Shown here piece after piece: positions 5,377-11,320 of a stretch of 11,320 nucleotides of DNA; the stretch's first letter is position 1, and each line of letters begins with the position of its first letter. The stretch comes from CAYTOJ01 sp964439415. Lineage in GTDB: Bacteria; Pseudomonadota; Alphaproteobacteria; Rickettsiales; CAZAGG01. The position numbers and the translations under genes are program-made. Where the stretch lies: assembly GCA_964439415.1 (NCBI GenBank), contig CAYTOJ010000062.1:1-11320 (forward strand). Reading direction: 5' to 3'. A model generated the notes under the pieces. The model did no database searches. It saw only the letters and a list, made by a program, of their open reading frames with translations, and had not been told where the DNA came from.

Positions 5377-6660
5377 TCAATCCCCTTTAATTCTGGTGAT
5401 GCTTGCGCCGAGGCGGGAGAGTTTTTCCTCCATCCTCTCATAGCCCCTGTCCAGGTGGTAAACGCGGGAGATGATAGTCTCCCCCTGCGCGGCAAGCCCT
5501 GCCAGCACCAAGGATGATGAAGCCCGCAAATCAGTAGCCATAACATCCGCCCCTTTGAATTTATCTATGCCGCGCACGACAGCGGTGTTACCCTGCACCA
5601 GCACATTCGCGCCCATGCGCGTCAGCTCCGACACATGCATGAAGCGGTTCTCAAAGATATTCTCTGTAATTACGGAAGCACCTGATGCGGTTGAAAGCAC
5701 GGCCATTGCCTGCGCCTGCATATCGGTGGGGAAACCTGGGAAGGCTTCCGTTGAAATATCAACAGGCTGCGGCCTGGCATTCATGCTTATCCGCACCCCG
5801 GCTTTTTCCTGGGTTATTTTAACTCCCGCCTCGTTAAATTTCTTAAACACCGCCGCCAGCAGGTTATAGTCAAAGTTTTCCAGTAGAATATCACCGCCGG
5901 TAATTGCAACTGCTGCGGCGAAAGTTCCGGCCTCTATTCTGTCAGCCACCACCTCATGAGTTGCGCCATGCAGGTGGCCTGCGCCTTTAATGGTGATATG
6001 CTCACCCCCTGCACCAGTAATATCCGCGCCCATTGCGGTGAGCAGGGCGGCCAGATCAACTATTTCAGGCTCCCTTGCGGCGTTTTCAATGGTTGTGATG
6101 CCATCGGCCAGACTTGCCGCCATAAGGATATTTTCAGTAGCCCCTACAGATATTTTATCAAATACAATTAACGCGCCTCTCAGGCCGTCCGGCGCTATGG
6201 CTGAGATGTAGCCGCCATCAAGGGATATCTGCGCCCCCATTGCAGTCAGCGCTTTCAAGTGCATGTCAACCGGGCGTGTGCCGATAGCGCAACCGCCGGG
6301 CAGCGATACTTTAGCCTGACCAAAACGTGCGAGGAGCGGCCCCAGCACCAGAATTGACGCACGCATTTTCCGCACAATGTCATACGGCGCGGTAAAGCTG
6401 GTGATTTCTGAGCCATCCAGTTTCAAAGTTTTACCCCTGCTAAGGCCGGGTTCAAGACCATCCATCATAGCGCGCACACCGTGATTACCAAGGAGTGTGG
6501 CCATAGTGCCAATATCCGCAAGATGTGGTATGTTACGCAGAGTTATCGGCTGGCTGCTCAGCAGGCTGGCAGCCATCAGCGGCAGCGCCGCATTCTTCGC
6601 GCCGCTGACTTCAATTGTTCCGGTTAATTCCGCCCCGCCCTTGATAAGAATTCTATCCAT
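5377..6660 (-). CDS. murA: UDP-N-acetylglucosamine 1-carboxyvinyltransferase
   Basis: MurA adds enolpyruvate from PEP to UDP-GlcNAc, the first committed step of peptidoglycan precursor synthesis in the cytoplasm. The 427-residue length is usual. The two-domain inside-out barrel motifs are present: SGAKNAALPLMAA (19-31) with K22/N23, RKMRAS (97-102), and the loop LPGGCAIGTRPVDMH (120-134) with the PEP-attacking cysteine C124. PTDMQAQ carries D313, and YHLDRGYERMEEKL (401-414) carries the conserved Arg. Because C124 is Cys and not Asp, the enzyme has the fosfomycin-sensitive form. The ATG at 6660 fits the family N terminus, but no good Shine-Dalgarno is seen. It begins 36 nt after the RloB-like gene on the same strand, so part of its transcription may come from the defence cassette. 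Confidence 0.97.
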   Translation of the reverse strand: MDRILIKGGAELTGTIEVSGAKNAALPLMAASLLSSQPITLRNIPHLADIGTMATLLGNHGVRAMMDGLEPGLSRGKTLKLDGSEITSFTAPYDIVRKMRASILVLGPLLARFGQAKVSLPGGCAIGTRPVDMHLKALTAMGAQISLDGGYISAIAPDGLRGALIVFDKISVGATENILMAASLADGITTIENAAREPEIVDLAALLTAMGADITGAGGEHITIKGAGHLHGATHEVVADRIEAGTFAAAVAITGGDILLENFDYNLLAAVFKKFNEAGVKITQEKAGVRISMNARPQPVDISTEAFPGFPTDMQAQAMAVLSTASGASVITENIFENRFMHVSELTRMGANVLVQGNTAVVRGIDKFKGADVMATDLRASSSLVLAGLAAQGETIISRVYHLDRGYERMEEKLSRLGASITRIKGD

Positions 6661-6696
6661 GGAATGTATGCATTTAAAGTTGTTTTTCTAAGTCTA

Positions 6697-7239
6697 TTAA
6701 AGACCTATTGTTTGTAAAAGCGATTTTAACTCTACATCGTATATGGAAGCTCTTTGTAGATCAGACAGTGTAAATTTCTGAGATAGAGTTCTGGCATCAA
6801 CTGGCTTCTGATATTCAGGCCATATCCGGCAAAGCTGTGATTTTACAATGCTAGATGGTGGCTGCATTGCTTCGTTACCTGGAATCATTCTATAAAACAG
6901 TCCTTCCTGATTTGGGTGCTGGATGCACAGAATGAATTTTGTTTTTGCTGCCTCTACACGCAACTGTTCAATAGTCCATCCGTCATCCCGCCCGGAAGAA
7001 CGGTCAGCATCAACTAATAAAATTGAGGCTTTAGCCTTCTTTCTTTCTCTCCGCTCGCGGTAACGCAACGCCGCTCTAAGCATTGACTCATAACCACCGC
7101 CATTTAGAACCTGACAGTCAAGCGTGACATGAAGGCCGTTCTGATTTGCAATCTCTCCAAGCCATTTTATAAAGGATTGTTCACCTGAACCCTCAACTGC
7201 TATATAATATCTGATTCTCTGGGGAATTAAATTGGCCAA
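6697..7239 (-). CDS. RloB-like / AbiLii-type effector protein
   Basis: The 180-residue protein has the outline of the RloB family, a TOPRIM-like putative nuclease or toxin partner of AAA ATPases. The first strand is YYIAVEGSGEQSFIKWL (11-27) with E16 and E20. Then comes GGGYESMLRAALRYRERR, a basic helix, and the acidic strand ILLVDADR (73-80) with D77 and D79. A segment ILCIQHPNQEGLFYRM (103-118) matches the place where relatives read SNPxFElWLLLH. The family link is by layout and motifs, so it is moderate. The start is TTG at 7239: AGGA inside the end of the ATPase gene is 7 nt upstream, and only 4 nt separate the two genes, so translation is coupled. It lies directly downstream of its ATPase partner, as in AbiL systems. 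A DUF4435 (AriB-like) relationship is the main alternative. Confidence 0.7.
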   Translation of the reverse strand: MANLIPQRIRYYIAVEGSGEQSFIKWLGEIANQNGLHVTLDCQVLNGGGYESMLRAALRYRERRERKKAKASILLVDADRSSGRDDGWTIEQLRVEAAKTKFILCIQHPNQEGLFYRMIPGNEAMQPPSSIVKSQLCRIWPEYQKPVDARTLSQKFTLSDLQRASIYDVELKSLLQTIGL

Positions 7240-7243
7240 GACG

Positions 7244-8443
7244 TTATCCTATATGTGGCACAGCACCTAATTCGCCTGAAAGATACTTCTTCATCAGGCT
7301 GGGTTCTGTTCGCAATCCTTTAATATCACGCGCACCATAAATCTGGCTGGATTTACCGCCTGGCTTTTCTGTGAAAAAAATCTGATATTTCTCCATCTCA
7401 TCCAGCAACGCAGGATTATGAGCACTGAATAAAAGCTGCGCCCCTTTTGGATTGCGTTCCCGGTCACAAAACCAGTTTAATATCTCAGGTAATAATAATG
7501 GATGTAAATCTGTATCCAGTTCGTCAATTATAGCAACACTCCCTGTTTCTAAAGCAGTGTGAATACGCCAGAAAAGCTCAATAAAACGCTGCGTACCTCT
7601 GGATTCTTCAGCAAAGAAAATAAACTGATCAAGCTCCACATGTTTGAAAAGCGCAACCCAACCGTTACTTCCCTTATCCGGTGTCATTGATTCAAGCCCC
7701 ACATCGAAGCGTCGCAACTCACGATTCAGGCTATCCAGGCAAGTCTGATGATTTGCATATGCTGCGATTATATCGTTCTCGTTTGCCTCCAACTTCTGGA
7801 ATCCGACTATATTAGTTTGCAGCATATCAATCAACTGAATCAGATATGTAGAGACGGGATGATTAAACTTAGCAAGCGTACTCAGCACACTTGCATTGAT
7901 GCGAATGCTGTCTTTCCTGGGGTCATTACCGCTGGTTATACCAAATTCTGAACCAAATTTAAAAGTCTGCCCTTCCCGCTCAAACAAGCGCCGCAATTTC
8001 CCTTTAGGCGCATATGATAGCGATTCATATATAACTGCCTTGTCTCCAAAATTATTTTCCTTATGCGAAATATGCAGTTCATAACGGAATACTGAAGCTG
8101 GAGAATCGGCATCCAACTGGCTATCAAATTCAACAGTGATTTTTGTTGGCCTCGCCCACCATTCTTTGGTTCTGTAAGGTTGGAAATATAAATTTAAGCC
8201 AAAATCATTCCACTCAAAACTGCGGCAGGCAAACCTGGCCGCGGCTACTATAGCACGCAAAACAGTTGATTTTCCGGAAGCATTGGATCCAAAAAAACCA
8301 ATTACTGATGGTAAGCGAATGCTCTCAGTAGATATGGCATTTCTAAAGCATGGCAAATCCGGAGCATTACCAGGAACTGCGAAGATAAGCTCCTGCTCCC
8401 CGGCAATTGAAAAGAAATTCTCAATAGAGATTCTGTGTAGCAT
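7244..8443 (-). CDS. AAA-family ATPase of an AbiL/RloA-like defence cassette
   Basis: The 399-residue protein is an SMC/ABC-like ATPase of the AAA_15/AAA_21 (COG1106) type. After the N-terminal strand ISIENFFSI comes the Walker A GSNASGKST (52-60). There is a long insert of mixed helices (about 70-260), the ABC-like signature EESRGTQR (279-286), the Walker B VAIIDELD (303-310) with D307/E308, TDLHP, and the switch FSAHNPALLDE (339-349). All nucleotide-binding residues are present, so the enzyme looks intact. In known AbiL and PARIS systems such an ATPase senses phage and controls a small nuclease-like partner; that role is inferred here from the RloB-like gene next to it. The ATG at 8443 has no Shine-Dalgarno, but a promoter lies so close that the mRNA would be nearly leaderless. 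It separates rph from murA, which suggests later insertion. Confidence 0.88.
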   Translation of the reverse strand: MLHRISIENFFSIAGEQELIFAVPGNAPDLPCFRNAISTESIRLPSVIGFFGSNASGKSTVLRAIVAAARFACRSFEWNDFGLNLYFQPYRTKEWWARPTKITVEFDSQLDADSPASVFRYELHISHKENNFGDKAVIYESLSYAPKGKLRRLFEREGQTFKFGSEFGITSGNDPRKDSIRINASVLSTLAKFNHPVSTYLIQLIDMLQTNIVGFQKLEANENDIIAAYANHQTCLDSLNRELRRFDVGLESMTPDKGSNGWVALFKHVELDQFIFFAEESRGTQRFIELFWRIHTALETGSVAIIDELDTDLHPLLLPEILNWFCDRERNPKGAQLLFSAHNPALLDEMEKYQIFFTEKPGGKSSQIYGARDIKGLRTEPSLMKKYLSGELGAVPHIG

Positions 8444-8451
8444 AAGGGTTT

Positions 8452-8479
8452 ATTATGCATAAAATTGTAGAATGTACAA
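8452..8479 (-). promoter_or_regulatory. Promoter of the ATPase/RloB cassette with near-leaderless start
   Basis: On the minus strand, TTGTAC (8479-8474) and CATAAT (8457-8452) are spaced by 16 nt. Transcription would begin around 8445-8446, 2-3 nt before the ATG at 8443. This agrees with the absence of a ribosome-binding site there. The match is to a sigma-70-like consensus and is not proof. Confidence 0.45.
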
Positions 8480-8553
8480 ATTAAACTCGAAGATTATTGA
8501 AAAATTATCCTATTTTGTATTTTTTCTGCAATACCAATCCGGCTTGGGGTTAA

Positions 8554-9279
8554 TTACAATCCCAACGCCTCCCGCTGGATGCGGAAAATTTCCTGCATGG
8601 ATTGTTTGGACAGGGCGAGTAGATTCAGGAATTCTTCTTCAGTGAAGGGGGATTCCTCAGCGGTTCCTTGAATTTCCACAATGCGGCCTTTGGATGTCAG
8701 CACGAAGTTAACATCAGCTTTAGCGCGAGAATCTTCCACATAGTCCAGATCCGCTACCGTAATTCCTTCAAAAATGCCGCAGGATATAGCAGCTACCTGG
8801 TCGCTCACCGGAATTTCCTTTAAGATACGGTTATCCACCAGGGTTTTAAGCGCCTGGTACATGGCTACGAATCCACCGGTGATACTGGCTGTGCGTGTGC
8901 CGCCATCGGCCTGTAGAACATCGCAGTCTATAACAATCTGCCGCTCCCCCATTTTCTTGAAATCCACCACTGAACGTAGCGATCGCCCAATCAGCCTTTG
9001 AATCTCCTGGGTGCGGCCTGTCTGCTTGCCTTTAGCGGCTTCGCGGTCGCTCCTGGTATGAGTTGAGCGTGGCAACATGCCATACTCAGCGGTTACCCAG
9101 CCGCGCCCGCTGTTCTTGATAAACCTCGGCAGGTTTTTCTCATCAACCGATGCTGTGCATAATACTTTTGTATTGCCGTAAGATATAAGAGCAGAACCTT
9201 CGGCATGGGCATTCACGCCAGTCTCTATAGTGATTAAACGAGCCTGCTCCGGTTTTCTGCCTGATGGTCTGATTGTCAT
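8554..9279 (-). CDS. rph: Ribonuclease PH
   Basis: RNase PH is a phosphate-dependent 3'-5' exoribonuclease that trims tRNA precursors and works as a ring-shaped hexamer. The 241-residue length is standard. Motifs: RPSGR (4-8), GRGWVTAEYGMLPRSTHTR (58-76), GRTQEIQRLIGRSLR (88-102) including the phosphate-binding Arg, DCDVLQADGGTRTASITGG (118-136), and ADLDYVEDSRAKADVNFV (176-193) with the acidic catalytic residues. The protein appears complete and unmodified. The ATG at 9279 is preceded by an AGG-containing purine stretch about 6-8 nt upstream. It faces away from grpE across 71 nt, the usual alphaproteobacterial arrangement. No strong terminator is seen between its stop and the ATPase promoter, so read-through into the cassette is possible. 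Confidence 0.97.
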   Translation of the reverse strand: MTIRPSGRKPEQARLITIETGVNAHAEGSALISYGNTKVLCTASVDEKNLPRFIKNSGRGWVTAEYGMLPRSTHTRSDREAAKGKQTGRTQEIQRLIGRSLRSVVDFKKMGERQIVIDCDVLQADGGTRTASITGGFVAMYQALKTLVDNRILKEIPVSDQVAAISCGIFEGITVADLDYVEDSRAKADVNFVLTSKGRIVEIQGTAEESPFTEEEFLNLLALSKQSMQEIFRIQREALGL

Positions 9280-9282
9280 ATC

Positions 9283-9311
9283 TTGCCTATTTTTCTATTT
9301 TCATTTAATAG
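9283..9311 (+). promoter_or_regulatory. Candidate promoter for grpE-dxr
   Basis: TTGCCT (9283-9288) and TAATAG (9306-9311) are 17 nt apart and lie 40 nt before the grpE start. The -10 match is weak. I see no convincing heat-shock (sigma-32) promoter or CIRCE inverted repeat in this 71-nt divergent gap. Confidence 0.3.
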
Positions 9312-9350
9312 ACTTCTACACAACATAAGCATGATTTAAGAGCAAGAATA

Positions 9351-9932
9351 ATGAGCAGTATTGATAAGCCCGATAATCTGGACGATTTGGCGCAGGCAAT
9401 AGAAACTCCCGAACAGCCGGATGATTTCACAGATAAGGAAATTGAACGCCTGACGGCTGAGGTATCGGAAATGAAGGACGCGGCATTACGGGCACTGGCC
9501 GATGCCGACAATACCAAAAAACGCATGGAAAGGGACATTCAGGAAACCGCGAAGTACGCCACCATGAATTTTGCGCGGGATCTGGTAAACGTCTGCGAGA
9601 ATCTGCACCGGGCACTGGAAAGCGTACCTGAAAATGGCGAAGGCGGTGGGGATGTTCTGAAGAACCTGCGTACCGGGGTGGATATGACTCTAAATGAGCT
9701 TTTAAGCGTGTTCCAGAAAAACGGCCTTAAAAGGATATATCCGCTGGGTGAGAAGTTCGATCATAACTTCCATCAGGCCATGACCCAGGTTGAGGATGCC
9801 AAGGCGGAGCCAGGCACGGTGGTAAGCGTGATGCAGGCAGGGTATATAATGCACGACAGATTATTGCGACCAGCTATGGTGGTAGTATCCAAAATGGTGG
9901 AGAGCGGCGCAAAAGTTGATACTAATGCGTGA
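9351..9932 (+). CDS. grpE: Nucleotide exchange factor GrpE
   Basis: GrpE dimers release ADP from the chaperone DnaK. The 193-residue protein has the expected order: an acidic, disordered N terminus (1-28), a long heptad-rich helix (about 28-90; EIERLTAEVSEMKDAALRAL, then the family core NTKKRMERD), a helical stretch to about 125, and a C-terminal beta domain. That domain has GEKFDHNFHQAM (133-144) and the signature GTVVSVMQAGYIMHDRLLRP (155-174) followed by AMVVVSK. The ATG at 9351 has only a weak purine-rich site upstream. It is divergent from rph and overlaps dxr by 8 nt, so the two are one transcript. No dnaK or hrcA lies in the window. Confidence 0.97.
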   Translation: MSSIDKPDNLDDLAQAIETPEQPDDFTDKEIERLTAEVSEMKDAALRALADADNTKKRMERDIQETAKYATMNFARDLVNVCENLHRALESVPENGEGGGDVLKNLRTGVDMTLNELLSVFQKNGLKRIYPLGEKFDHNFHQAMTQVEDAKAEPGTVVSVMQAGYIMHDRLLRPAMVVVSKMVESGAKVDTNA

Positions 9933-11130
9933 GACTGAAATAGAGAGTGCTTCCCATTCCAGAATTAATCACGGCCGGAGCCTGAGCGTTCTTGGCTCAA
10001 CCGGTACTATCGGTTGTAATGCACTGGAAGTGGCGCAATGCTTTGACTACGAAGTAACGGCCATAACTGGCGGTAGTAATGTGGAACTGCTGGCGCAGCA
10101 GGCATTGAAGTTCAGGCCGAAACTTACAGTGATAGCTGATGACACAAAATACTCGCAGTTGAAAGAGCGATTAAGCGGACACGATCTGGCAGTAGCAGCA
10201 GGTGCTGCGGCGGTGCTGGATGCCGCTGGTATGGACTGCGGTATTACAATCAACGGTATAGTCGGCATTGCGGGGTTAAAACCGGGGCTGGAGGTGGTGC
10301 GGAGTGGCGGCAGACTCGCCACCGCCAATAAGGAAAGCCTGGTTGCAGCCGGGGAGATTTTTCAGCGTGAATCAGCATTAAGTGGCTCGCAGATATGGCC
10401 GATAGATTCCGAGCATAATGCCATATTCCAGATAGTGGGGGATTACCGCCGCAAAGAATGTTTTGATAAAATTGAGTCAATCACCCTCACGGCTTCAGGT
10501 GGACCGTTCCGCACTATGGATAAAGCATCACTGGCAAATGTTACACCGGATCAGGCGGTGAAGCACCCTAACTGGAACATGGGCACTAAAATATCCGTAG
10601 ATTCCGCAACCATGATGAACAAGGGGCTGGAGCTGATAGAAGCTGGTTATTTATTTAATCTTGAACCGGATAGAATAAAAATTCTGGTGCATCCGCAGTC
10701 CATAATACACGCAATGGTGCATTATTATGGCGGTTCCACCATTATGCAGGCATCTTTGCCGGATATGCGGATTCCAATATCCTATATTCTTGACCTGCAC
10801 ACAAACGCATGTGACACGCGCAGATGGAGCACCCAGCCGCTAAATATGGCCATGGTTAAAAATCTTACTTTTGAGGAGCCGGACATTGAGCGTTTTCCGG
10901 CTATGGAACTCTGCCGCCAGGCCTTAAAAGCAGGCAGTTATGCATGTATAGCAACCAATGCCGCTAATGAGGTGGCGGTGGATTTATTCCTGAAGGGCGG
11001 TATCTCCTTCCCAAGAATTTATGATACGGTTAAAGCGGTGCTGGATAAAACGCCGCCCACTGCCGTCAATTGCCTGGAGGATGTAATGATTCAGGACACA
11101 AAAGCCAGACAAATGGCTAGGCGGAACTAA
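9925..11130 (+). CDS. dxr: 1-deoxy-D-xylulose-5-phosphate reductoisomerase
   Basis: DXR makes 2-C-methyl-D-erythritol 4-phosphate with NADPH, the first committed step of the MEP isoprenoid pathway and the fosmidomycin target. From the ATG at 9925 it is 401 residues, the family length. It shows the NADPH loop GSTGTIG (24-30), ATANKESLVAAG (132-143), the metal-binding PIDSEH with D161 and E163, LTASGGPFR (188-196), HPNWNMGTKISVDSATMMNK (214-233) followed by GLELIEA with E236, and VHPQSIIHAMV. The C-terminal helical domain includes NAANEVAVDLFL. I prefer the ATG at 9925 to an in-frame TTG at 9916. The ATG overlaps the grpE stop by 8 nt, implying coupled translation. A strong terminator follows, so rseP or bamA, often next in alphaproteobacteria, are not in the same transcript here. 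Confidence 0.97.
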   Translation: MRETEIESASHSRINHGRSLSVLGSTGTIGCNALEVAQCFDYEVTAITGGSNVELLAQQALKFRPKLTVIADDTKYSQLKERLSGHDLAVAAGAAAVLDAAGMDCGITINGIVGIAGLKPGLEVVRSGGRLATANKESLVAAGEIFQRESALSGSQIWPIDSEHNAIFQIVGDYRRKECFDKIESITLTASGGPFRTMDKASLANVTPDQAVKHPNWNMGTKISVDSATMMNKGLELIEAGYLFNLEPDRIKILVHPQSIIHAMVHYYGGSTIMQASLPDMRIPISYILDLHTNACDTRRWSTQPLNMAMVKNLTFEEPDIERFPAMELCRQALKAGSYACIATNAANEVAVDLFLKGGISFPRIYDTVKAVLDKTPPTAVNCLEDVMIQDTKARQMARRN

Positions 11131-11159
11131 TAAAATTATTTCGGTTTGATCCATAAAAA

Positions 11160-11184
11160 AAGCCCCATAATCGGGGCTTCTTTT
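11160..11184 (+). terminator. Intrinsic terminator after dxr, probably bidirectional
   Basis: AAGCCCC (11160-11166) and GGGGCTT (11173-11179) form a perfect 7-bp stem around ATAATC, followed by CTTTT. On the other strand the same stem is followed by seven T residues, so it should stop transcription from both sides. It lies 30 nt after the dxr stop. Confidence 0.85.
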
Positions 11185-11293
11185 GGTGGGCTACCCTTTG
11201 CAGGATAGCATTGTGCCTAGTGGCAATGTATGAGGTAATTATACGACAAAACTGGAGAAAAAGTAAGTCCCCTGTCACTTAGGGTTGAATAAG

Positions 11294-11320
11294 ATGAAAG
11301 CCCACGCTCTAAACTATAAA
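11294..11320 (+). CDS. Possible start of a gene running off the window
   Basis: ATG at 11294 opens a frame that is still open at the window end (nine codons, MKAHALNYK). AGGG at 11281-11284 is 9 nt upstream and could be its ribosome-binding site. That AGGG can also pair with CCCT at 11270-11273, a possible translational lock. The upstream gap 11185-11293 holds two small hairpins (11191-11208 and 11209-11228) and no convincing promoter. Too little is visible to name a product. Confidence 0.35.

Noticed and set aside
5112..5546. Minus-strand 144-codon frame overlapping the end of murA
   Set aside because: It shares DNA with the murA 3' end in another frame, and its remainder is repeat sequence rich in Pro/Gly and Arg without family resemblance.
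6697..8443. A PARIS (AriA/AriB) or retron-associated system
   Set aside because: The small partner follows the RloB layout better than DUF4435 as far as I can tell, and there is no reverse transcriptase or msr/msd-like gene nearby. PARIS is kept only as an alternative.
9280..9350. CIRCE or sigma-32 heat-shock control of grpE
   Set aside because: No TTAGCACTC-type inverted repeat and no convincing heat-shock promoter is visible in the 71-nt gap.
1..11320. CRISPR array
   Set aside because: No regularly spaced direct repeats with unique spacers were seen; the repeats present are palindromes of differing sequence.

Overview
The window looks like chromosomal DNA of an alphaproteobacterium. The main argument is the divergent rph / grpE pair, a familiar arrangement in that class, supported by MEP-pathway isoprenoid synthesis (dxr), adjacent folK-folP, and many palindromic repeats in the gene gaps, as in Rickettsiales- and Holosporales-like genomes. 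The order or genus cannot be settled from this sequence. Base composition is moderate, with AT-rich gaps.

Layout. 1-54: a short flank with a strong Shine-Dalgarno and a five-codon reading frame. 55-1244: a complete IS5-family insertion sequence with an intact transposase, imperfect terminal inverted repeats and a likely 3-bp target duplication. 1245-1437: non-coding, with a possible folded RNA and a rightward terminator-like hairpin. 1438-2082 (-): an alpha/beta-hydrolase carboxylesterase. 2248-4216 (+): a tight three-gene unit made of a MotB-like inner-membrane protein, folK and folP. 4217-4681: no intact gene, but three palindromic elements and a truncated GIY-YIG nuclease gene, then tRNA-Thr(UGU) at 4682-4757 (-). 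4877-5095 (+): a 72-residue orphan ORF behind a good promoter. 5096-5376: another hairpin-rich gap. 5377-6660 (-): murA. 6697-8443 (-): a two-gene AAA-ATPase / RloB-like cassette resembling AbiL-type abortive-infection systems. 8554-9279 (-): rph. 9351-11130 (+): grpE and dxr, overlapping by 8 nt and closed by a strong terminator. A further gene may begin at 11294 and run off the window.

How the genes relate. Most of the window is housekeeping: folate (folK, folP), peptidoglycan precursor (murA), isoprenoid (dxr), RNA processing (rph, tRNA-Thr) and protein folding (grpE). The accessory part is the IS, the GIY-YIG remnant beside the tRNA, the palindromic repeats, and the ATPase/RloB-like pair lodged between rph and murA. 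That pair has its own probable promoter with almost no leader and may read into murA 36 nt downstream. The pair is the nearest thing to a dedicated system here. It belongs to a recognised kind of defence cassette and I do not call it a new system. The least explained items are the orphan MotB-like gene fused transcriptionally to folate genes, the stack of palindromes beside tRNA-Thr, and the folded segment next to the IS.
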